Shown piece after piece: positions 56,618-64,000 of a stretch of DNA of 64,000 nt. Each line of letters opens with the position of its first letter. Position 1 is the stretch's first letter. A program made the position numbers and the translations under genes. This stretch comes from Diadema setosum. Its lineage: Eukaryota > Echinodermata > Echinoidea > Diadematoida > Diadematidae. The notes below the pieces were generated by a model. It was not told the DNA's origin. It did not search any database and was given only the letters and a program-made list of their open reading frames with translations. The stretch covers positions 33,405,041 through 33,469,040 of the forward strand of contig CM067069.1 of NCBI GenBank assembly GCA_033980235.1. The letters run 5' to 3'.

Positions 56618-57397
56618 TAAGTGTTTGTTCGAAAAAACCGATAAGTCCATATTTGCCAAATGGAGATATTCGCAATTAAAGGTCAAGAAAAATAAAGAGA
56701 ATAATAAGAAAATTTTTGCTTCTTTTGACCATAACTTCAAAAATGTACCTTTATATGTAGTGACCAATATATCATTTAAAAGGTATTATTTTGTACTTTA
56801 TGACAGAGACCGTAATTTAAAATCTTCAAAAATGGACTTATCGCACTGCAAAAAGTCCGGTGTTAAATAGTGAACACCGAGCTGGTGTTAAATTTTCGGT
56901 GCTCATTTATGGTGTTAAATTAACACCTCCGGGTGTCATTTCCAAATTTTAAACTGTTTTTTGAAGAGTTTCTTAGTAACTGCACTTCTTGTTGATTTTT
57001 AATTTAAACAAGACGATCAAGAATTTTACATTATAATACTAGATTTTTGAAAAAATGTGAAAATAAATTTACACCAAAGTAACACCAGCTGGTGTGGTCT
57101 CTTATTGAAGCTGGACGGGTGTTGAACCATTGATATTAACACCAACAAATATCAAATCAACACCATGTGGTGTCATTTTTGAATTAACACCAGTACAGTG
57201 TCAAAATAACACCAGGTACAGTGTCAAATTAACACCACGAAGTGTCAGGTGAACACTTTTCAACACCATCACAGTGCATTTTTAACACCTGTGGGTGTGG
57301 TCCTTTATTGAAGTTTGATCGGTGTTAGATTTAACACCCGTGGTGTTAAATCTAACACCGATGTTTTTACAGTGCGGTTTTTGCGAACAAACTCTTC
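56618..57397 (+). mobile_element. MITE family 1, copy E, interrupted
   Basis: The left end is damaged (AGTGTTTGTTCGAAAAAACC) and the right end is normal (TTTTTGCGAACAAACTCTTC). A family 2 element splits it within TTATCGGTTTTTGC at 56843/57375. Confidence 0.85.
56844..57374 (-). mobile_element. MITE family 2, copy 3, nested in family 1
   Basis: Starts CACTGCAAAAAGTCCGG and ends CGATGTTTTTACAGTG. The host sequence ATCGGTTT is split so that CG appears on both sides (56842-56843 and 57375-57376). This fixes the ends exactly and gives a 2-bp duplication. Confidence 0.9.
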
Positions 57398-57840
57398 ATA
57401 TATACACTTGTATATAGATATACGCAATATACCTCTTGGACACGCTTAGACACAGCGTGTCCTAAGAAAAAAAAAAACCGAGTTCTATTTCAAAATCTTG
57501 CGATCATTTAGATGCACATGAATAGAAAGATACCCTTTTCTTCATTCATTTGATGCATGACTCATTGTTCATAATTTATGCATGACTAAGTAAAAATCAA
57601 TAGAATCTAGTGCTACCGGTGACCAGATGATCATGTGAATTAGTTTTTCAGGTCTTTCGGCATTTTTTTTTTGCCTAAAAAAAAAAAAAAAAACGAAATC
57701 ATAGCCTTATATCTCTTAATTTTCCTTTTATAGAACATCTCATGAGGAAAAAAAAATGACCTACGCCTGCTCGAGAAAACTCAGTTTTAAAGTATGCTTA
57801 ATTTTATCCAGATAGATAGATATTAAATAAGGATCCTTTA
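57398..57840 (+). repeat. Dispersed ~430-bp repeat, copy 3
   Basis: Homologue of 33940-34340 and 53118-53560, keeping the palindromic GACACGCTTAGACACAGCGTG better than copy 2. Confidence 0.75.
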
Positions 57841-59400
57841 GGTTTTCCGACTTGGCAGATACCAATTGCTATGCTTCAGTGAATCTAGGCAGACATGAGG
57901 GAGGGGAATTTAAGGAACATTTACACCATTTCCCACAGCCAATGGACTCCATGGAACCTGGGAATACTCACGACATTACTCTTCAATTTTGGTAAATCTC
58001 ATAGCTTATTCCAAATAACTGACAACAAAGGGCTTCCCGTCCCCATTCAACTTTCCAGGTAAATATCCCCCTCCCCCAGAACAACATTCACTGTTGCACT
58101 GTCGTAGATGAGCCCATCGTCCTGTTTAACTTTGTAGTCCGGAGAGCTGAATGCTGAATTTTCGACTATACAAAGAATCAGTAGAAATGAGAATTTTCTT
58201 TTTCTTGCAATCTCTTTCTCGAGCATGCGCTATTCAGATTTGACGCATAAGGTCTCTATACGACAGAAGAAAATTTGGATGTTCGGGTTCTGATTTTTTT
58301 TTTTTTTTTTTGGTTGCAAAAACATAACAGCAATAGTCTGAAAATTCACACAAAATCATTATTTGCGCGCGCAAATGAAAATTTGGAAGCACCACCGTCC
58401 ATTGACTTTAAATTTGAATTTGAAACACTGAAACTACACTGGTCTTACACCCGAGACACAATGAACAGTTCCATCACAGCATTTTTCTCCATCAGTCACG
58501 CATGAATTATTAACGTTGAGGTTTCACGTCAAATGAAAGAAGAGAAGTGTATCTTTCCATTCATGCATTATGCTATAAAGAAAATGTATGATGTCGATAG
58601 TAAACTGTTCAAAGGAAGCTCAGTTCTCCTTTTTTTTCTGTGACACGCTGTATAATATACATACTGATGAAGACTAATGATAATACAGAAGAAACAAGCA
58701 ACTCCGTAATACTTCAAGTGATAATTATGTGTAATACGTATTATGTTTGTACGAGTAAACACATCAAGTGAAAATATTCTTACTGTCAGTTACAATTTTC
58801 ATGAAAGATTTGATCACACAATGTGCGTATTCTGGGGCGCACAGAGATGGTACCTGTAACGCAGCAGGTTTTATTTTTATTTATGTTTTTTTATTTCTTC
58901 TTAAATAAAAAACAAAGCATGAACGACAGTTCATCCTTACACAGTAGTTTCATTATCGACATTCTTTATTTGTTTGTTGGTTTGTTTGCTTTTTTTTTTT
59001 GAAGTGCACTGCTCTTAAGGTATATGAGAAAACCCAGTTTGTTAATGACAATTTTGGATTTGGGGAAATGCAATATTAAATCCATGCTATATTCAAGCGT
59101 TCCAAAAATGGAAAACAACCATTAACATCATCTGAAGGTATATCAATCGATATTCTAGATTACAATATTTTACATGAGATCAGAGAGGCTAAGATACGAT
59201 AATAACATTGATCGAAATCGAACAACTACAACAAGCAATAAACGGGAACAGTGATAATGATTTATCTATGGTGAGTTCAATAAACATGTGACCACGTTGA
59301 AAGCTATTTGTGGCTATTTAACAGCTGAAATTACTAACTTCAACTTAACATGGTGCTGTGAATCTAATGAGAATATGAGTATTCATTATTTCTGGACTTT

Positions 59401-59945
59401 ATGAAAACAATCAGGAAGTTAATCGCAATTGGGCTGCTATTGTCAGTTACACATGAATGAATGAATGAATTGCATGGCTCCTTGTGTTAAACGATGGAAA
59501 GTTGTTTTATACGCAGATTATACACTGTTGCGTTATATTGTATACTGTACTGTGAAGTCCGAATAAAATAGAGTGTGTATATAATTCTGAGTTGCAGAAC
59601 ATCTAAAACAATTGCATGTGTTTGAATATAAGATAAGTATCGATTTAAAAAAAAAAGTATGTTCTTAGGTTCTCCTTATACCGTGAGTGAATGTAGTAAA
59701 TTGAAAGTGTTTGTTTCTGGAAGTGCAGTAGAAGATCATGAAGATAAGGAAACTTATAGGATATCTTACTGTTATAAATTACCAACAACTGAAGCGGGCT
59801 ATAAATATGGATAAGACGTGTAAGGACATTGTAAAACTGCATGTTTACGCAGTAATATGAATACTTTAACTTCAAAATTCATATATACAATGTGAATCCT
59901 TAAATTATTTGCTTATGCAAATTATCTTTAAGGTTTATCTACGAC
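59401..59945. other. Unassigned spacer
   Basis: A GAAT repeat near 59455 and AT-rich sequence; no gene seen. Confidence 0.4.
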
Positions 59946-59949
59946 GTCA

Positions 59950-60163
59950 CAATATTCAGATGAATTCCAAATACATGTATATCATAGAAGGCCATTGAAA
60001 ATGATTCTACGAATTGTCACTCATCTACTTTGGTCATAATTTTTTTTTTGTATCATTAAATGATAACTGAAATTGTGAGATCTTCTTCAAACTCTCACTA
60101 ATGTATTGCACTGATATTGCTGCAGTCACTCAATCCACAATATTGGGGTTAATACCCCTTTAA
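59950..60163. mobile_element. Partial TTAA-type MITE
   Basis: The right end, read inward on the minus strand, is TTAAAGGGGTATTAACCCC followed by GTGACTGCAGCAATAT and TTAGTGAGAGTTTGAAGAA. This corresponds to GTGAATGCAACAATAT and CAGTGAAAGTTTGAGGAAA in the element at 5256. A matching left end was not found. Confidence 0.5.
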
Positions 60164-60167
60164 GTAA

Positions 60168-61160
60168 TATGCATAATATTTTCATCTTATGGAAATAAAA
60201 TTAATCAATCAATCATTCAATCAAATCAGTCAGTCTGTCCATTAATGAATCAATGCACACAACTTATACAATATGGTATGGATCTTTTCCCTTTTTTTCT
60301 TTTTTTTTCATTTTGTTTTTCTGTGGTTTCATGCTTTAAAAAAAAATGTTTGTGGAATGTGCTAATCAAACCACGCGAGTTTATACTAAATCAGTTCTCA
60401 TTTCTATATAACGCAAAGATAAAGATCTTACAGAATAACAAACCTTCGGAATAACGAAACTTTGGATTAACAAACAGCAACAACTGACTCATAGACCGTT
60501 GACAAGATTGTGTATCATAGATTCTTGATGGTGTAGTGTATGCATTTCAGAGACTGTTTGTAATCACTCACACTCAAGCTTTTGTGAGTCTCTGAGACCT
60601 ATTTTATGCGTTAAATGCACGAATACTGACTTTCGTTAGAAGAGCTTCAGTTGGTCAACCCCCGGCATCCACTCATGTGATTATCTGTACTGCCCTACTT
60701 TGGCAAAAGGAATCAAGTGACATACCATCCAAATTTGAGTTATTGATGCTTTCATAATTCACATAATGATCTCTTCTTCCAGGCCAAATTTCATGCAGAA
60801 ACACTTATCCTATTAAGAGATATGTTAGATAAGACATCACTCAAATGCAGTCTGTTGTTAAATCCAAGCTGATATTATTGCTTATGCCTCGTTTTGTATT
60901 GGCAGAGCAGACACAGGCCACGGACGTGCGTGCCCAATTTGATATCATCGGCTATGTCTTGTCTGCGTCCTTGTTGTTTCTCGTGTCTTGTGTGTGTCTC
61001 ATGTCTATGCTTCATGTGTGTGTTTCTTGTATGTGTTTCATGTTTGTGTATATGCGTTTCTCTTTCTTTTCTTCCAGGTCTGTACATTCCCACATAACTA
61101 CAATTTCCAGGTCTATAGGTCTAAGTGGAACTTTTGTCGATTCCGGTGTGATTCTCTTTA
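60168..61160. other. Spacer and leader before the second LINE
   Basis: No gene. At 60965-61070 TGTGTTTCATGT-type repeats keep a hydrophobic frame open in phase with the LINE start at 61166. I treat that as leader sequence, not protein. Confidence 0.4.
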
Positions 61161-61165
61161 TACTT

Positions 61166-64000
61166 ATGGCTAATCCAACATTTGTTTTCAACTCTGTGAA
61201 CGATGATGAATTTCATGATACAGTTGGGCGCTCTTTTACGTCCGCGCAGGAAAACAAAACTTCCATCTTATATGAAGCATACATATCGAACAAACTTAAT
61301 GCTTCAGCACAAGAATTTGAATATAATTTTGATCCTGAAGATCCTGTGCAAAGTTCATCATGTGTTTATCTGACTGTAAATCAGTATAAAGAATATGTTA
61401 TGAATAGTGATGATGACAATTTTTTGTTAGCTCATTTGAATATACGAAGCATAAGTAGAAATTTTGATAAGTTGCGATTATTTTTAGAAAACTCTGGTAA
61501 TAACTGTTCTGTTATAGGTTTGACCGAAACATGGTTGACTCCAAATATAAGTCATTTATTTTCTATATCCGGCTTTGATTTCCTGTAGAGAAATAGAAAA
61601 GAAAGAATGGGTGGTGGCGTGGGTTTATACATCCCCAACAAATTTGAATATTCTATCCACGAACAATTGAATGTCATGACTGATGTAGTTGAATCTCTTT
61701 TTGTTGAAATGGTAAACCCGAATGGGAAAAACATACTGATTGGAGTTGTTTACAGACCCCCTGGATCGAATCCGAATGATTTTTTGTTGTATATACAAAA
61801 TTTAATGCAGAACTCTATTTTTACAAATAAACACGTATATTTAATGGGTGATTTCAATATTGATCTTATGAAATGTAACTCCCAACATATTTCGCAAGAA
61901 TTTGTAGAAACCTTAATGTCTGTTTCTTTATTACCGTTAATTTCTTAGCCGACCCGTGTTACTGACCGATCTGCCACTTTGATTGATAATATTTTTTGTA
62001 ATATTCTCCCAATTCCCGAGTCTGGTATTGTCTTATCTGACATCTCTGATCATTATCCAATCTTTACACAAGTGCCAATTAAATTATCTACTAGGCAAAA
62101 TAATTATCAGAGACGTCGTAAGATTACGGCCAATAATCTTATTAATTTGCAAAATAGTTTAAAAGATATTGATTGGTTTTTTGTATACAACAATACCGAT
62201 CTTGATTTGTGTTATGATTATTTTATGAAAACTATCACTTCTAAAATTGATGAACATATTCCGTTTTGCACAAGGAAAAGTTCTTATAAAAGAACTCCAA
62301 GACTCCCGTGGATAACCCAATCACTTTTAAGATCGATTAATAGAAAAAATAATTTGTTTTAGAAATACAGGAGTAACCCTACGGATAAAAACATACAAAA
62401 ATATGTGACTTATTAAAAACACGCTTACTAATTTATTGCGTTTACAAAAGAGAAAATTTTATGTCAACCAGATAATGAAATATAAAAATGATATTAAGAA
62501 TACTTGGAAAACAATAAAAGATGTTATGAATACATCTAATGATGTATCTAGTATTTCAGAAGTACGATGGGGTAATACCTCAAGCAATGTACCTGCTGGT
62601 ATGGCCGAAATTTTTAATGATTTTTTTTGCATCGATTGGGAAAAATTTATCACAAAGTATCCCTTCATCTAATAAAGTGTTTTATGATTTTCTAGATATA
62701 CCTAATCCTAAAACTATATTTTTGGACCCTACGTATAATGAAGAATTTATTGATATTATTCATAATTTGAAAGAAGGGAAAAGCCCAGGTTGTGATGGAA
62801 TCGATAATTATTTGTTGAAAAATATAATTCTTCAAATAATAGATCCTTTAGTATATATTATTAATTTATCACTTAGTACTGGGCTTGTACCAAGTCAAAT
62901 GAAGACTGCCAAAGTTATACCTATATATAAGAAAGGGGAGAAAAATGATGTCAATAATTACAGACCAATATCGTTATTAACTTCAATTTCTAAAATTTTG
63001 GAAAGAATAGTATATATCCGAACTGTAAAATTTTTCAATATGAGTAATATATTTACGAATTTTCAATTTGGATTCAGAGAAAATCACAACACCACCCACG
63101 CTTTACTTACCTTTGTGGAAAAGATTACACATGCACTTGATACATTTTCGCATACAATAGGCATCTTCCTGGACTTTTCAAAGGCTTTTGATACGATTAA
63201 TCACGGTATACTTCTTTCTAAGTTATCCCATTATGGTATTCGCGGAAAAGCCTTGCAATGGTTTACGAGTTATTTATCTGACAGATTTCAATATGTACAT
63301 GTCAACAGTTTTGATTCTTCTATGAAGAAAATAGAATGTGGTGTTCCGCAAGGAAGTTTGTTAGGCCCACTGTTATTTATAGTTTACATTAATGATTTTT
63401 ATAGATCTTCAGATAAACTCTCTTTCATATTATTCGCGGATGATTCCAATCTTTTTTATTCCCACCCTGACCCTAATACTTTGATTAGTACAGTGAATGA
63501 TGAATTGAAGAATGTCTCACAATGGATATATGCAAATAAATTGTCACTGAATATTGAGAAGACAAAGTATATGTTTTTCAGTAAGTCTTTAGATAGATTA
63601 CCAGGTAATGTTATATTTGACACTACTCCTCTAGAAGAGGTTTCGTCTATTAAATTCTTAGGTGTTTGTGTTGATAATAAGTTATCATGGAAGTGTCACA
63701 TAAACAATATTTGTAAGTAATTGCACGTAACATAGGCATAATGAATAGATTGAAATATTATCTTCCTTCTTCGGCTTTGATTACGCTTTATTCAAGTTTG
63801 GTATTGCCGTACTTGAATTACGGAATTCTTGCTTGGGGGAATACATATTCGACATTGTTAGATAAACTTTTTCTTCTGCAAAAGATGGCGCTCAGAATCG
63901 TTTTTAACCTTCATATCCGAGCACATACTGACAAGCTTTTCCATGAGCACAAAATTCTGAAAATAAATGAGTTGTATTTGTTACAACTTGGTCAATTTAT
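61166..64000 (+). pseudogene. CR1/L2-like LINE ORF2, frame-broken, runs off the window
   Basis: Same architecture as the intact ORF2 at 27277-30408 but a different subfamily. It starts MANPTFVFNSVNDDEFHD and has endonuclease motifs LNIRSI, ETWL, YRPPG, GDFNIDL and SDH, then RT motifs KVIPIYKKGE, NYRPISLLTS, FLDFSKAFD, GVPQGSLLGP and FADD. In-frame TAG codons occur at 61586, 61946 and 62360, with further stops near 62410-62430. Frameshifts occur near 62410, at a T8 run near 62620, and at 63716 (one base missing). The frame resumes at 63717 and is still open at 64000 (LPYLNYGILAWGN). Three TAG codons among few other lesions are notable. Confidence 0.9.

Larger units (their letters stand above)
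55580..59400 (+). repeat. Large tandem duplication, unit 2
   Basis: Co-linear copy of 52300-55579, longer because it carries two family 1 MITEs, one of which contains a family 2 element. Satellite units lie at 56160-56560 and an AAAC repeat near 56380. Confidence 0.85.

Noticed and set aside
60845..61165. N-terminal extension of the second LINE frame with hydrophobic segments
   Set aside because: The intact relative starts at an MA-type methionine equivalent to 61166, and the extension is made of TGTGTTTCATG-type repeats.

Overview
The window is a repeat-dominated stretch of an animal nuclear genome. It is AT-rich, with long non-coding spacers, many non-LTR retrotransposon pieces, MITE families and microsatellites, and a spliced gene for a two-domain rhamnose-binding (sea-urchin-egg-lectin type) lectin. 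I infer a marine invertebrate, with an echinoderm as the best guess, but the lineage is not proven by the sequence. The only host gene I can defend is the lectin, on the minus strand at 41719-47438: three exons with matching splice phases, and a first intron packed with mobile DNA.

Region 1-9978 is the inside and right end of a roughly 10-kb element (element A). It is bounded by inverted arms of about 830 bp (1-828 and 9048-9871) and filled with a decayed ~185-bp tandem array, two dead reverse-transcriptase fragments and two small inverted-repeat transposons. It abuts an RT/RNase H LINE (9978-12775) whose 5' half is missing, so A may have jumped into that LINE. Region 12770-15422 carries eight copies of an 18-bp word, GCGTAACGGACATGACAC, in both orientations.

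Region 16377-24014 is a second large inverted-repeat element (element B), 7.6 kb with ~1-kb arms. Its termini repeat GC-rich words. Inside are four copies of another word, a tandem duplication, a LINE tail and three palindromic micro-insertions (27, 42 and 51 bp), each flanked by an exact 7-bp direct repeat. Two of the three are absent from the matching place in the opposite arm, so their empty sites are visible.

Region 25.1-33.8 kb is a minus-strand pile of CR1/L2-like LINEs. It includes a complete 1043-codon endonuclease/RT ORF2 with a 3' UTR and TTGAA-type tail, an unexplained 309-codon frame overlapping its start, and an RRM-type ORF1 2 kb upstream. Region 33.8-40.7 kb holds microsatellites, a 5'-truncated LINE whose 3' end is tandemly triplicated, and MITEs.

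The lectin gene occupies 41.7-47.4 kb. Region 49.9-59.4 kb is a ~190-bp degenerate satellite plus a large tandem duplication (52.3-55.6 and 55.6-59.4 kb) whose two copies differ by MITE insertions; this gives clean empty/filled sites and one nested insertion. Region 60.8-64.0 kb is a frame-broken copy of the same kind of LINE as the intact one, and it runs off the window.

The strongest novel signals are the CA...TG micro-insertions with 7-bp duplications, the word-repeat elements, and a TTAA-flanked hairpin transposon with its empty site elsewhere in the window. No transposase gene was recognised in either large inverted-repeat element.
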